In this document: positions 7,881-16,190 of the stretch, piece by piece
Numbering within the stretch: the stretch's first letter is position 1
Layout: the number at the start of each line of letters is the position of its first letter
Source of the DNA: Phycisphaerales bacterium
GTDB taxonomy: Bacteria; Planctomycetota; Phycisphaerae; Phycisphaerales; UBA1924
Assembly: GCA_017642965.1 (NCBI GenBank)
Contig: JAEPOJ010000033.1
Location: 1 to 39,554, forward strand
Reading direction: 5' to 3'
Length of the DNA stretch: 39,554 bases
Program-made: the position numbers and the translations under genes
Notes under the pieces: model-generated
What the model saw: the letters and a program-made list of their open reading frames with translations, nothing else
What the model was told of the DNA's origin: nothing
Databases searched by the model: none

Positions 7881-9110
7881 ATGCCCCAGACCACCGCTCC
7901 CAAACCTGAACAGCAGACCTTTTCAAACGATGCGCACGAGGTGGTGCGAGGGCTCCGGGTGGCGTTTTCTGAGCTGCTGATGTCCATCGGTGCGGACCCG
8001 AGCACGCCGGGCTCGATCAGTGAGCACCTGGGGCTGAACAAAAACCTTGCGTGGAAGCTGACCAAGATCATCGGAGCCGAGGATCCGGCCGCGGCGCTCG
8101 AGCAGATGCCCGGCCCGCCCGGGATCCGGATCCTGCTCAAGGGGATCGAGAAGACCAAGGCGGAGCCGCCGCTTGTGCAGACGGCTCGTGACGCGATCAG
8201 CGATTACGAGCGCCTGATCGAGGTGCACACCGGGGATCGCGCGACGCTGGACATGATGGGCAGCAACCTGGCGACGAAGGGGCGGCAGGCACGCGACGAG
8301 CAGCACCGCAAGCTGCTGTTTCAGGGATCGAGCTACGTGTGGGGTGCGCAGACGCGGACGCTGCTCAAGATCGGGATGATGATGCCATCGGCTCGCGAGG
8401 GGTGCGTGGATCTCGCGAACGTGAACTCGTTCATCGATTTTCGGCGGATCCGTCCCGATGTGTCGTGGATCATGTCTCGGCGATCAAGCTCGGACGATGC
8501 GAATCGGAGCGGGAACGTGTACGCGCTGGAGGCGCTGGACCGGTCGTACGCGCAGGGCGAGAATGTGGCGCCGCTCATGCCCGCGTTCTGCTCGGACCCG
8601 ATTCCCGAGCTGCGCCGTGTGCAGGATCGGGACGCGGAGAGCTACGAGCTCACGGAGGGCCCAGCGGGCAATACCGGCGCGCTCACGTGTACGGCCGGGA
8701 CGATGCACCGGGAGCTGCCGATGTATGGCACCCCGGAGAACCAATGGGGCACGCACATCGCGCGCTGCGAGGTCCCGAGCGAGCTGATGATCGTGGACAT
8801 GCTTTTTCATCGGGATCTGTCGTTCGCGATGGATCCCATCGTGGAGCTGTATTCCGACGTGGCGGGCATGACGAGCACGCATGTGCGGACGAAGCTTCAT
8901 CTGACCGAGCAGCTGATGGACCTCGGCGTGAGCAGGACCCCGCCCCCGACGCCGCAGTTCGCGCGGTACCGCGCGATGATCGACTGGTTGATGGAGCGGA
9001 CGGGGTATGCGTATGAGGATTTCCACGCGTTCCGGATGAAGATCGCGTACCCGGCGTTCCCGACGGCGCTGGAGATCAAGCACCCGCTGCCGATGCGTGA
9101 GGATGCCTGA
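7881..9110 (+). CDS. Predicted HTH protein of unknown function
   Basis: 409 residues. Residues 20-60 look like a MarR/winged-helix DNA-binding segment (SISEHLGLNKNLAWKLTKIIG). The next 100 residues are helical. The C-terminal 250 residues, with WGAQTRTLLKIGMMMPS and the FIDFRRIRPDVSW stretch, match no domain I recognise. The protein has no signal peptide or membrane helix. There is no clear Shine-Dalgarno before the ATG at 7881, so a leaderless transcript or another start is possible. Its stop abuts the convergent response-regulator stop. Probably a cytoplasmic transcription factor with a sensory domain; family unnamed. Confidence 0.6.
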   Translation: MPQTTAPKPEQQTFSNDAHEVVRGLRVAFSELLMSIGADPSTPGSISEHLGLNKNLAWKLTKIIGAEDPAAALEQMPGPPGIRILLKGIEKTKAEPPLVQTARDAISDYERLIEVHTGDRATLDMMGSNLATKGRQARDEQHRKLLFQGSSYVWGAQTRTLLKIGMMMPSAREGCVDLANVNSFIDFRRIRPDVSWIMSRRSSSDDANRSGNVYALEALDRSYAQGENVAPLMPAFCSDPIPELRRVQDRDAESYELTEGPAGNTGALTCTAGTMHRELPMYGTPENQWGTHIARCEVPSELMIVDMLFHRDLSFAMDPIVELYSDVAGMTSTHVRTKLHLTEQLMDLGVSRTPPPTPQFARYRAMIDWLMERTGYAYEDFHAFRMKIAYPAFPTALEIKHPLPMREDA

Positions 9111-9773
9111 TCAGGCCTTGACCAGCCCCTCGCGGATGGCCCAGCGGGAGAGCTCGACGCGGTTGGTGCTGTTGGTCTTGGTCAGCGCGGAGCTGATCTG
9201 ATTATCGATCGTCTTGGGTGAGCGATGGATGGCCTCCGCGATCTGAACGGTGGTCATCCCCTGCGCCACGAGACGCACAACGCTGAGCTCGCGGGGGGTG
9301 AGCGTCAGGACCTTAAGCTCTGCCTGGGAGGACGTTTTGTCGGCGGTCATGCGATCGCGGACCTCGTCAGAGTAGATGGCGTGGCCGGAGTGCACGGCTC
9401 GGATGCCATCGACCACGGCCTCGGCGGGCTCGTGCTTGGTGAGGAATCCACCGACGCGCATCTGTATCGCTCGCGCGATGTGCGCGTCAGTTGGGTAGGC
9501 CGTCAGCACCAGGAGCTTGGACCCGTTCGACTGTGCGATCCCCTCTGCCGCGCGATCGAGCGGGTCCCCGCCCGGCATCTCGAGGTCGCAGATGACCACG
9601 TCCGGACGGTGCTCCGTGATGGCTGATACGATATCGTCGGGCTTGCTCACTCGCGCAACGACCTGGATGTCGCCGCTGTCTTCGAGCACGGCGCTCAACG
9701 CATCGGCCACGATCTTGTGATCATCAATAATGAGGACTCGGATGTTGTCTGTGTGTGTCATTTCCATCATCAC
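9111..9773 (-). CDS. NarL/FixJ-family response regulator
   Basis: 220 residues. Receiver domain at 10-130 with the acidic pair Asp17-Asp18, phospho-acceptor Asp63 in ICDLEMPGG, LVLTAYP (the T/S switch position) and the conserved Lys in GGFLTKH. LuxR-type HTH at 155-215 (LTPRELSVVRLVAQGMTTVQIAEAIHRSPKTIDNQ in outline). It is divergent from the sensor kinase at 9903 with a dyad-rich gap between, so the two probably form a two-component pair. Several Met codons cluster at the start (9773, 9770, 9767, 9761) with no strong Shine-Dalgarno; 9761 (MTHTDN) is a fair alternative. Confidence 0.92.
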   Translation of the reverse strand: MMMEMTHTDNIRVLIIDDHKIVADALSAVLEDSGDIQVVARVSKPDDIVSAITEHRPDVVICDLEMPGGDPLDRAAEGIAQSNGSKLLVLTAYPTDAHIARAIQMRVGGFLTKHEPAEAVVDGIRAVHSGHAIYSDEVRDRMTADKTSSQAELKVLTLTPRELSVVRLVAQGMTTVQIAEAIHRSPKTIDNQISSALTKTNSTNRVELSRWAIREGLVKA

Positions 9774-9830
9774 TGGACGCAGCGTGCTGCGTTCTCCGCT
9801 ACCCTGTGTGTGCCAGAACTTGGCTTAGGG

Positions 9831-9870
9831 AGATTCTACTAATCGATAGTAGATTTTACCTATAGAATCT
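9831..9870. promoter_or_regulatory. Nested inverted repeats between response regulator and kinase
   Basis: Outer arms AGATTCTA (9831-9838) and TAGAATCT (9863-9870); inner arms TCTACT (9835-9840) and AGTAGA (9848-9853). The block is strikingly AT-rich for this window and sits in the 129-base divergent promoter gap. LuxR-type regulators bind such dyads, so autoregulation by the adjacent response regulator is the simplest reading (inference). Confidence 0.5.
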
Positions 9871-9902
9871 GATTGTTTCACAGTTAATTCCGGTTTCACG
9901 CC

Positions 9903-11564
9903 ATGGTCACGCTCGCTCCAAAGGGAACACTCGCCAAAGTTCGTTTCTATTTGCTCTACTCGTGCGCCATTCTTGTGGCACAACTGATCGGATACACAAC
10001 GTTTTATGGTGTGACTTCTGCGAGCGTGCTCTGGCCTTGCGCGGGTGTGTTCGGCGCTTCGCTTGTTATCAGTCATCGTAAGCACTGGATTGCCATGACG
10101 TTGATCATGATTTTGATCGACCAGTCGATGTACCTGCTGCTTCGCGAGTCTTATCCGGGTCGCCTGGGGCAGTTCACCATGGGCGTCAAACTTGTGTACA
10201 ACCCCACGATTGGGGTGGTTTTTGCGCTGATTGTTCAGAAGTACGTGCCCGAACGGCGTCCGCTTGGCTCGCTGCGCGCGCTTGCGATCTACATCCTGAT
10301 CGCCGTGTTCGCGAACATGTTGATCTTTGCATTGCTCTGCTGGTCAGTGGTTGGCCTGTTCATTGAGGAACTCAACGTCATCACACGCTGGCAGCAGTGG
10401 AGTTATTCCGGCATCTCGGGGATGCTCGCGTACGCGACACCCATCATCGTGATCGCGAACCGGCTGGACGAGCGGCTTGAGCTGATCCCGCGCCCGTGGG
10501 AAGCGATCTGCTATGGGCTGGTCTTTACCGGAACATCGGTCTATCTCTTCGCGTACCAGCGTGGCGAGCTGCTCTTGCAGCCGTACCAGTTCGTGGCGAT
10601 GCTGCCGCTATTTGCGTGGGTGATCTCCCGGTTTGGGCCGGTGCTGCTGACCGTATCCGCGTGCGTGCTGTTAACGATTATCATGGTCGGGCTGAGCTTT
10701 GGGAGGGGACCGTTCCATGTAGATGGGCGTGCGGCGGAGACGGACGTGCTTGCGGCTCAGGGCGTGATGGTGCCGGGGATGCTGACACTGCTCTTTATCA
10801 CTGCGCTGCTCGAGAGCATTCGGATGCAGTACGCTAAGCAGATCGAGACCGAGAAGCACCTGCGCCGGGTTGATCGGATCCAGTCGCTCGGGACCATGGC
10901 GAGTGGTGTGGCGCACGACTTTGGGAACCTGGCCATCGCGCTGCGGGCCTATCAGTCGATCCTGCGCTCGAACATGAAGAATGAGAGCGAGCGGGTCCGC
11001 GAGGCGATCATGGGGATCGAGGAGATCGCGGACGGTGCGCAGTCGCTGACCGGGGCGTTGATGACATTCGCGCGGGACGAGACGCGGGAGGTCGAGGATG
11101 AGCCGAAGTTCTCAGAGCTGTGCGACAGCGTGCGGGCCGCGGTGACATCGATTAACCCGATCTACAAGGAGCGGTACGAGATCGTGGTGCGGCTGCCAGA
11201 AGACCCGCTCTGGGTGGGTATTTCGAAGAACGATCTTCGACGCATGCTGGGAAACCTGATCATCAACTCGTTCGATGCCTCGGAGCCGGGGCAGCACATC
11301 GTGGTGAAGGTCTTCCGCAAGGAGCACCATGCGCGGCTGATCATCGCTGATCACGGGTCTGGCATCCCCGAGGAGGTGATGAACCGGATCTTTGACCCGT
11401 TCTTTACGACCAAGCCGCGCGGCAAGGGCACCGGGCTCGGGCTGGCGGTCGTGTCCGGGCTTGTGCGCGACGCGGACGGCGAGCTGGACATCGATTCGAC
11501 GCCGGGCGTTGGGACCTCGATCACGATCACGCTGCCGCTCGTTCCGGAACCCGAAGGGGACTAG
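9903..11564 (+). CDS. Membrane sensor histidine kinase, MASE1-like
   Basis: 553 residues. Residues 10-305 hold about eight to nine hydrophobic segments resembling a MASE1 sensor. A short coiled linker leads to the H-box, His338 in GVAHDFGN (usual form HDFNN, so one Asn is replaced by Gly). Then N-box NLIINSFDAS at 451-460, G1 DHGSGIP at 483-489, F-box IFDPFFTTK and G2 GKGTGLGL at 508-514: a complete HATPase_c domain of the HPK4/NtrB type. No periplasmic ligand domain and no PAS domain are seen. No clear Shine-Dalgarno precedes the ATG. It overlaps the 3' end of lysK by 4 bases, convergently. Likely partner: the regulator at 9111. Confidence 0.88.
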   Translation: MVTLAPKGTLAKVRFYLLYSCAILVAQLIGYTTFYGVTSASVLWPCAGVFGASLVISHRKHWIAMTLIMILIDQSMYLLLRESYPGRLGQFTMGVKLVYNPTIGVVFALIVQKYVPERRPLGSLRALAIYILIAVFANMLIFALLCWSVVGLFIEELNVITRWQQWSYSGISGMLAYATPIIVIANRLDERLELIPRPWEAICYGLVFTGTSVYLFAYQRGELLLQPYQFVAMLPLFAWVISRFGPVLLTVSACVLLTIIMVGLSFGRGPFHVDGRAAETDVLAAQGVMVPGMLTLLFITALLESIRMQYAKQIETEKHLRRVDRIQSLGTMASGVAHDFGNLAIALRAYQSILRSNMKNESERVREAIMGIEEIADGAQSLTGALMTFARDETREVEDEPKFSELCDSVRAAVTSINPIYKERYEIVVRLPEDPLWVGISKNDLRRMLGNLIINSFDASEPGQHIVVKVFRKEHHARLIIADHGSGIPEEVMNRIFDPFFTTKPRGKGTGLGLAVVSGLVRDADGELDIDSTPGVGTSITITLPLVPEPEGD

Positions 11565-12727
11565 CTCGTGGCGAGTTCTGCCTGGAGGTTCTGAGCGACC
11601 AGCTCCTGGGCGAGCGATTCGATCGCGCGGGTCAGGATGTCGATCGAGCGGTGATACTCGTCGATATTAATGTGCTCGTTGGGCGTGTGGTCGAGTGCAC
11701 TATCGCCCGGGCCGTATGCAGCGATCGGGCACTTCCAGATGGGTGCGACAACGTTGAGGTCGGCGGTGCCGGTCTTGAGCTTGGGGCGTGGTCGGTAGCC
11801 CTCGGCGCGGATGGCGCTGCTCAGTGCGCGGACGACGGGGTCGGATCGGTCGGTCGCGTGGGCGACTTCTGGCCCCTCAAAGGTGAGGTCGATTCGCAGT
11901 TCGGGGTGCGCGTCCTGCTGCTCGTTGCGGAGCTTGTGGAGGATCTCGATGAGCTGCTTCGGCGAGACCTCGGGCGGGAGGCGGAACCCGGCTTCGAGGC
12001 GGGCGTGCTGCTCGAGCCCATTGCTCGTCGATGCGAGCTCGCGGAGGGTTGCCTGGATCTGGTAGAACGCGCCGTTGATGCCCTCGTTGAACGACTCGGC
12101 CCGCGCGAGGATTCGCTGCCAGAACACATGGATCTGGTCGCACGCGGAGCGCTGCTGCCCTGCGGTGTGGGTGTTGGGGCACGTCGCCCGCGCGGTCATG
12201 AGCAGGCGCCCCTTGTAGCCGAGGGTGACGCCGTCGAACCCGGAGGGCTCGCCGATGATGCACGCGTCAGGGCGCCATTGCGGCGCGAGGTGGCGTGCGC
12301 CGATTGAACCCGCGGTCTCCTCCCCCACCGCGCCCGCGACGCGCAGGTCGATCCCTTCCGGGAGGTTTGCGCGGGATGCGGCGATGAGCATGGCGCACAG
12401 CGGGCCTTTCGCGTCGACACTGCCGCGCCCGTAGAGATCGCCCTCCTCGGTCCTGACACGGATATACCCCGAAACCGTGTCGATGTGACCAAGGAGGGCG
12501 ATCTGAACGGCGCGACCAGATCGCGCGTCGTCCTCATTGACTGTTGAACGGAGCGCAATCGCGTTGCCCGCATCGTCGATGTGTGCATCCAGACCCAGCG
12601 CCGACGCGTGGCGCACGAAGACCCCAGCCGCGTCTCCTTCGTCCCCTGAGACGCTCGGCGTGGAGACCACATCGTACAGGATCTGGGCTTCGGGCGAAAG
12701 TCGGTCGCGGTCGGGGTTGGTACTCAT
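11561..12727 (-). CDS. lysK: [LysW]-lysine/ornithine hydrolase (M20 family)
   Basis: 388 residues. It releases the finished amino acid from the LysW carrier in the AminoAcid-LysW pathway. M20 metallopeptidase residues are present: His81-x-Asp83 in LLGHIDTV, Asp105 in GRGSVDAKGPL, the Glu pair in VGEETAG and a late His near HTPNEH. KTGTADLNV is also typical of LysK. The start overlaps the stop of lysZ by 4 bases (ATGA), so translation is probably coupled. It is last of the lysW-X-Y-Z-K set. ArgE/DapE would be the alternative, but the neighbours decide for LysK. Confidence 0.88.
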   Translation of the reverse strand: MSTNPDRDRLSPEAQILYDVVSTPSVSGDEGDAAGVFVRHASALGLDAHIDDAGNAIALRSTVNEDDARSGRAVQIALLGHIDTVSGYIRVRTEEGDLYGRGSVDAKGPLCAMLIAASRANLPEGIDLRVAGAVGEETAGSIGARHLAPQWRPDACIIGEPSGFDGVTLGYKGRLLMTARATCPNTHTAGQQRSACDQIHVFWQRILARAESFNEGINGAFYQIQATLRELASTSNGLEQHARLEAGFRLPPEVSPKQLIEILHKLRNEQQDAHPELRIDLTFEGPEVAHATDRSDPVVRALSSAIRAEGYRPRPKLKTGTADLNVVAPIWKCPIAAYGPGDSALDHTPNEHINIDEYHRSIDILTRAIESLAQELVAQNLQAELATS

Positions 12728-13593
12728 GCGTTTACCTGCTGCGGGCTTGGTGTATTGGTGGAGTGCGTGAACGTCGTTCCACGCCCGGCGCGGGCGCTCG
12801 CGATGGGGTGTTCACCACCCGCGCTCCCGATGATCACGCGATCGACACCGCCGCTGAGGGCTTCTTCCGCAGCGTGCACCTTGTTCTGCATGCGCCCCTT
12901 CGCGGCTTCGCGGGCCTCCTCGAGGCCGTCCTGCGTCACGGACTCGATCAGCGAGCCCGGGTCGGTATGGTCGCGCAGCAGTCCGGGGACGTTGGAGAGC
13001 AGCAGCAGTTCGTCGGCGTTGAGCGCCGCGGCGGTCGCGGCGGCGGCGCGGTCCGCGTCGACGTTGATCGCGATGCCGTCTGGCGTGATCGCGGGCGGGG
13101 TCAGCACCGGCACGCGTCCGAGCGACATGATGGTCTCAAGGAAGTCAGCGTCCACGGACTCGACGCGCCCGGACAGGTCGTCGCGGATGATGATGGTGCG
13201 TCCCTCCTCGTCCACGGCGCGGATGGCGCTCTTGCGCGAGCCGGTCCAGATGCCCGCGTCGATGCCGCTGAGCCCGACGGCGTCCACGCCCGCGGCGCGG
13301 AGGGACTCGACGACGGCCTTGTTGACCTTGCCGCAGTAGACCATCTCAAAGATCTCGAGGGTCTGGCGGTCGGTGCGTCGCGACTCACGTCCCGACGGGG
13401 ATGTGATGGTCTGGGCTGGATGCCCGAGGGCTTCCGCAAGCACGTTGGTCTCGTGTGAGCCGCCGTGCACGAGCACGACGCGGATGCCCGAGCGGGTCAG
13501 CTCGGCGATCTCGCTGGTGAGGTTGGTGGGGTCGATTCCCTCGCCGCCTCCGACCTTGATGACGATGGTGTGTGGGGTATTGGTGTTGCTCAT
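12724..13593 (-). CDS. lysZ: [LysW]-aminoadipate/glutamate kinase
   Basis: 289 residues, amino-acid kinase fold (ArgB relative). It phosphorylates the side-chain carboxylate of the LysW-bound substrate. Visible motifs: VIKVGGGEG at 12-20 (phosphate loop), VLVHGGSHETN, TSPSGRESRRTD (the LysZ-type substrate loop) and INVDADRAAAATA for nucleotide binding. Its stop overlaps the lysK start by 4 bases, and it lies 40 bases after lysY. The RRTD loop and the LysW cluster context separate it from true acetylglutamate kinase. Confidence 0.9.
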   Translation of the reverse strand: MSNTNTPHTIVIKVGGGEGIDPTNLTSEIAELTRSGIRVVLVHGGSHETNVLAEALGHPAQTITSPSGRESRRTDRQTLEIFEMVYCGKVNKAVVESLRAAGVDAVGLSGIDAGIWTGSRKSAIRAVDEEGRTIIIRDDLSGRVESVDADFLETIMSLGRVPVLTPPAITPDGIAINVDADRAAAATAAALNADELLLLSNVPGLLRDHTDPGSLIESVTQDGLEEAREAAKGRMQNKVHAAEEALSGGVDRVIIGSAGGEHPIASARAGRGTTFTHSTNTPSPQQVNA

Positions 13594-13633
13594 CGGGGTT
13601 CTCTCTTGATTGCTCGATGGGTGGCTTGAGGGG

Positions 13634-14680
13634 TTAGGCGGGGTGCAGCCCGGGGAAGGTGAGCCCGGATGTCTCGGGCAGCCCCAGGGCGATGTTCATG
13701 GACTGGACGGCCGAGCCGGCGGCGCCCTTCACGAGGTTGTCGATGGCGCAGAAGGTGATGACGCGTCCGGATCGCTCGTCGACCGCGAAGCCCACGTCGG
13801 CGTGGTTGGAGCCGACGAGGATGCGCGGGTCGGGGAACTTGTGCGGCCCCTGGCGATCCGCGACGATGCGGACGAATGGTTCATCGTTATACGCGCCACG
13901 GAAGAGCTTCCAGAGGTTCTTGGTCTCCAGCGGCTCGGTTGTATCGATGTGGGCGGTGCAGAGCACGCCGCGGACCATGTCGATGGCGGTGATGGTCGCG
14001 TCGACATCGAGGGCAGATCCGTCGGGCTGGGCCAGGTTCTGCTCGACCTCGGCGAGGTGGCGGTGCCCCGACGCGCTGTAGGTTCGGGCGGTACGGGCGC
14101 GGACGGGATGGTGCGAGCCGGCGCTGGGCTCGGCACCGGCCTCGGACGAGCCGACCTTGACGTCGCAGATCGCGCGGCGGATCAGCCCTGCGTCCGCGAG
14201 CGGCTTGAGCGCGAGGGTCATCGCGGTGGCGTTGCACCCGACGCCGGAGATCAGCGATGCGCCGCTGAGATTGGCGCGGTTGACCTCGGCGAGCCCGTAC
14301 TGGGCGGTCGCGAGGGCGTCGGGGTTCGGGTGGGCCTCGCCGTACCAGTGCTGGTAGCGATCCGGGTCGCGGAGACGGAAGTCCGCGGAGAGGTCGATGA
14401 TCAGCGGGGCGACGTCACGCCAGCGGTCGATCTCGCCCGATGCCTTGCCGTGCGGCATGCACAGGAAGAGCACGTCGCATGGCTCGACCTCGTCGGGGGT
14501 GCAGAAGCTGACGTCGAGATGGCCACGGAGGTTGGGGTGCGAGCGGAAGACCGGGAGCCCCCGGAGCTGACGCGAGGTGACCTGAGCGATCTGGGCGTTC
14601 GGGTGTGACAGGAGCAGACGCATGAGCTCGCCGCCTGTGTACCCGGAGCCGCCGACGATGGAAACACGGACGGGGTTCAT
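13634..14680 (-). CDS. lysY: [LysW]-aminoadipate/glutamyl phosphate reductase
   Basis: 348 residues, ArgC fold. It reduces the LysW-linked acyl phosphate with NADPH to the semialdehyde. N-terminal Rossmann motif GGSGYTGGEL at 10-19. The nucleophile Cys149 lies in GVGCNATA; the GCNATA form marks LysY, where ArgC has GCYPTA. The late GHRH stretch supplies the catalytic His. The start overlaps the lysX stop by 4 bases. Confidence 0.92.
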   Translation of the reverse strand: MNPVRVSIVGGSGYTGGELMRLLLSHPNAQIAQVTSRQLRGLPVFRSHPNLRGHLDVSFCTPDEVEPCDVLFLCMPHGKASGEIDRWRDVAPLIIDLSADFRLRDPDRYQHWYGEAHPNPDALATAQYGLAEVNRANLSGASLISGVGCNATAMTLALKPLADAGLIRRAICDVKVGSSEAGAEPSAGSHHPVRARTARTYSASGHRHLAEVEQNLAQPDGSALDVDATITAIDMVRGVLCTAHIDTTEPLETKNLWKLFRGAYNDEPFVRIVADRQGPHKFPDPRILVGSNHADVGFAVDERSGRVITFCAIDNLVKGAAGSAVQSMNIALGLPETSGLTFPGLHPA

Positions 14681-15645
14681 GCGAGCGCGCCCTCCCCGCT
14701 GGGCGCGCCCGCAGACCCCGCTCTCTCTCCCGAGACCGGTGCATCGCAGGCGCGTTCAACGGGATGGATGCCCCCGTCGCCCGCGGCCTGCGATGCGTGT
14801 GCTTGTGCGATGTCGAGCGTGTGCTGTGCGACGATGCGATGGATCTCGACGCCGGTGGTTGTGGTGGAGTTGCGGAACTCCATCGAGTGGTTGATCTCGT
14901 TGACGAGTAGCCCTCGGCGGGGGCACTCGAGCAGATCGACGGCGGCGATGTCGGCGCCGACCGCGGCGACGGCCCGCTGCGAGAGATCGGCGAGTTCTGG
15001 CGTGATCTCCATCCCGGCCGCGACGGCACCGCGGGCGGTGTTGGTCAGCCAGTGCTCGCTTCGGCGTTCTATGGCGGCGATGGCGTTGCCGCCGACGACG
15101 AACACGCGGATGTCGCGATCGGGCTTGTTGATGTGTTCCTGAGCGTAGACCACGGAGTGGTTGACAGAGCCCAGCACCTCGCGGTGCTCGAGGATCGATT
15201 CCGCGGCGTCACGGTCGTTGATGCGGGAGACCAGACGCCCCCACGATCCGACGGTTGGCTTGAGCACGCACGGGTAGCCGAGCTGCTCGATGGCCTCGAT
15301 GCCCGGCTCGGATTCGACGGCGACGCGGACCTCCGGGGTGGGGACACCTGTACGGATCAGCGCGAGGGTCGTCGCGAGCTTGTCGGCGCAGGTCTCGATC
15401 GCGTGGAGCGGGTTGATGCAACGCATGCCCAGTGATTCGAGGATGCGGACGCTCGTGAGCGTGTTGGTGAGACTCAGCGAGCGATCGAACACGGCGTCGT
15501 AGCGGGCCCAGTCGCCGAGCGAGGCCGGGTTGAAGACGACCGATCGGAGATCGATTGGGGTGACGTCTGCCCCGAGGTCCTCGAACGCGTCGATGAGCAT
15601 CCGCTCTTCGACACGCAGTCTGGTGTAGGTCATCGCGATCCGCAT
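14677..15645 (-). CDS. lysX: [LysW]-aminoadipate/glutamate ligase (RimK-type ATP-grasp)
   Basis: 322 residues. It joins the alpha-amino group of aminoadipate or glutamate to the C-terminal Glu of LysW. ATP-grasp features: CVLKPTVGSWGRLV, DIRVFVVGG, and the metal/substrate loop VNEINHSMEFRNS. That loop resembles Thermus LysX (NHTMEF(K/R)N) more than archaeal ArgX, which leans toward lysine, but dual specificity is known in the family. The last 45 residues (Ala-, Gly- and Ser-rich, after AQHTLDIAQ) extend beyond normal LysX length and look disordered. It lies 50 bases downstream of lysW. Confidence 0.92.
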   Translation of the reverse strand: MRIAMTYTRLRVEERMLIDAFEDLGADVTPIDLRSVVFNPASLGDWARYDAVFDRSLSLTNTLTSVRILESLGMRCINPLHAIETCADKLATTLALIRTGVPTPEVRVAVESEPGIEAIEQLGYPCVLKPTVGSWGRLVSRINDRDAAESILEHREVLGSVNHSVVYAQEHINKPDRDIRVFVVGGNAIAAIERRSEHWLTNTARGAVAAGMEITPELADLSQRAVAAVGADIAAVDLLECPRRGLLVNEINHSMEFRNSTTTTGVEIHRIVAQHTLDIAQAHASQAAGDGGIHPVERACDAPVSGERAGSAGAPSGEGALA

Positions 15646-15695
15646 GGGGTATGGCTCCGTGTGTGGGGTATGCGTGGGCTTGCCTTGGATCGTGC

Positions 15696-15878
15696 TTATT
15701 CGCCCCAGTCCTCTTCGACCTCGGGGGCCAGCTCAAGGGTGAGGGGATCCGTGGACACGACCTCGAGCTCCGCGGAGCAGTCGGTGCATCGGGCGATCTC
15801 GCCGTTGAGCGGGGCGCGGTCGAAGCTCACGGTGGCGTCGCATTCGGGGCAGGTGGCGGTGATGGTTTCAGTGGACAT
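15696..15878 (-). CDS. lysW: LysW amino-group carrier protein
   Basis: 60 residues. A small acidic zinc protein with CPEC (Cys10, Cys13) and CTDC (Cys31, Cys34), ending in the diagnostic EDWGE; Glu60 is the attachment point for the amino acid. It shields the alpha-amino group and presents the substrate to LysZ, LysY, the aminotransferase and LysK. AGGAG lies 8 bases before the ATG. It is first in the cluster, directly after the minus-strand terminator at 15944-15970, so its promoter should lie within 15879-15943. Confidence 0.97.
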   Translation of the reverse strand: MSTETITATCPECDATVSFDRAPLNGEIARCTDCSAELEVVSTDPLTLELAPEVEEDWGE

Positions 15879-15943
15879 GGTGCTGGCTCCTGTGGTTGTT
15901 GGTTGGTTCGGTGTGGGTTTGGAACTGTGGATACAAAGAAAAA

Positions 15944-15970
15944 CACCCCCGGGCGTGAGCGTCGGGGGTG
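15944..15970 (-). terminator. Intrinsic terminator upstream of lysW
   Basis: On the minus strand CACCCCCG, an 11-base loop, CGGGGGTG, then TTTTTCTTT. It separates the his-photolyase transcript (or the small ORF at 15999) from the lysW cluster. Confidence 0.85.
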
Positions 15971-15998
15971 CGTCGGTCTGAGTTCGTTTGAGATGCTC

Positions 15999-16100
15999 TT
16001 AGCCAAGCAGCTCATCGACCCAAGCGACAGTCACAGCCCAAACGCTCGCGGCGCCTTTGGCTTTGACCTGTTTCGCTTTTTTGGTCGAGAAGTGGTTCAT
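15999..16100 (-). CDS. Possible 33-residue basic small protein
   Basis: ATG at 16100 to TAA at 15999. The product begins MNHFSTKKAKQVKAKG, then a short hydrophobic part (SVWAVTVAWV), then DELLG. It is followed 28 bases later by the terminator. A weak promoter (TTGACG at 16133-16138, 16-base spacer, TAGTGT at 16111-16116) would start RNA about 4 bases before the ATG. There is no Shine-Dalgarno. Support is positional only; it could be untranslated 3' sequence of the photolyase transcript. The remaining bases 16101-16190 hold nothing else clear. Confidence 0.3.
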   Translation of the reverse strand: MNHFSTKKAKQVKAKGAASVWAVTVAWVDELLG

Positions 16101-16190
16101 GGCTGGCTCAACACTACCCATCATCGGCGACGCGTCAAACGTGTGTGGAGGTTTTTTTCCACTTTGACGGTGAAGACTGTGCGCCGATGC

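Noticed and set aside
12544..13458. Long plus-strand frames opposite lysZ and similar frames opposite his genes
   Set aside because: They are antisense shadows created by high GC codon bias, with no family match.
16143..16161. GTGGA/TCCAC hairpin with T-run as photolyase terminator
   Set aside because: The T-run is in the loop rather than after the stem, and the stem is only 5 bp.
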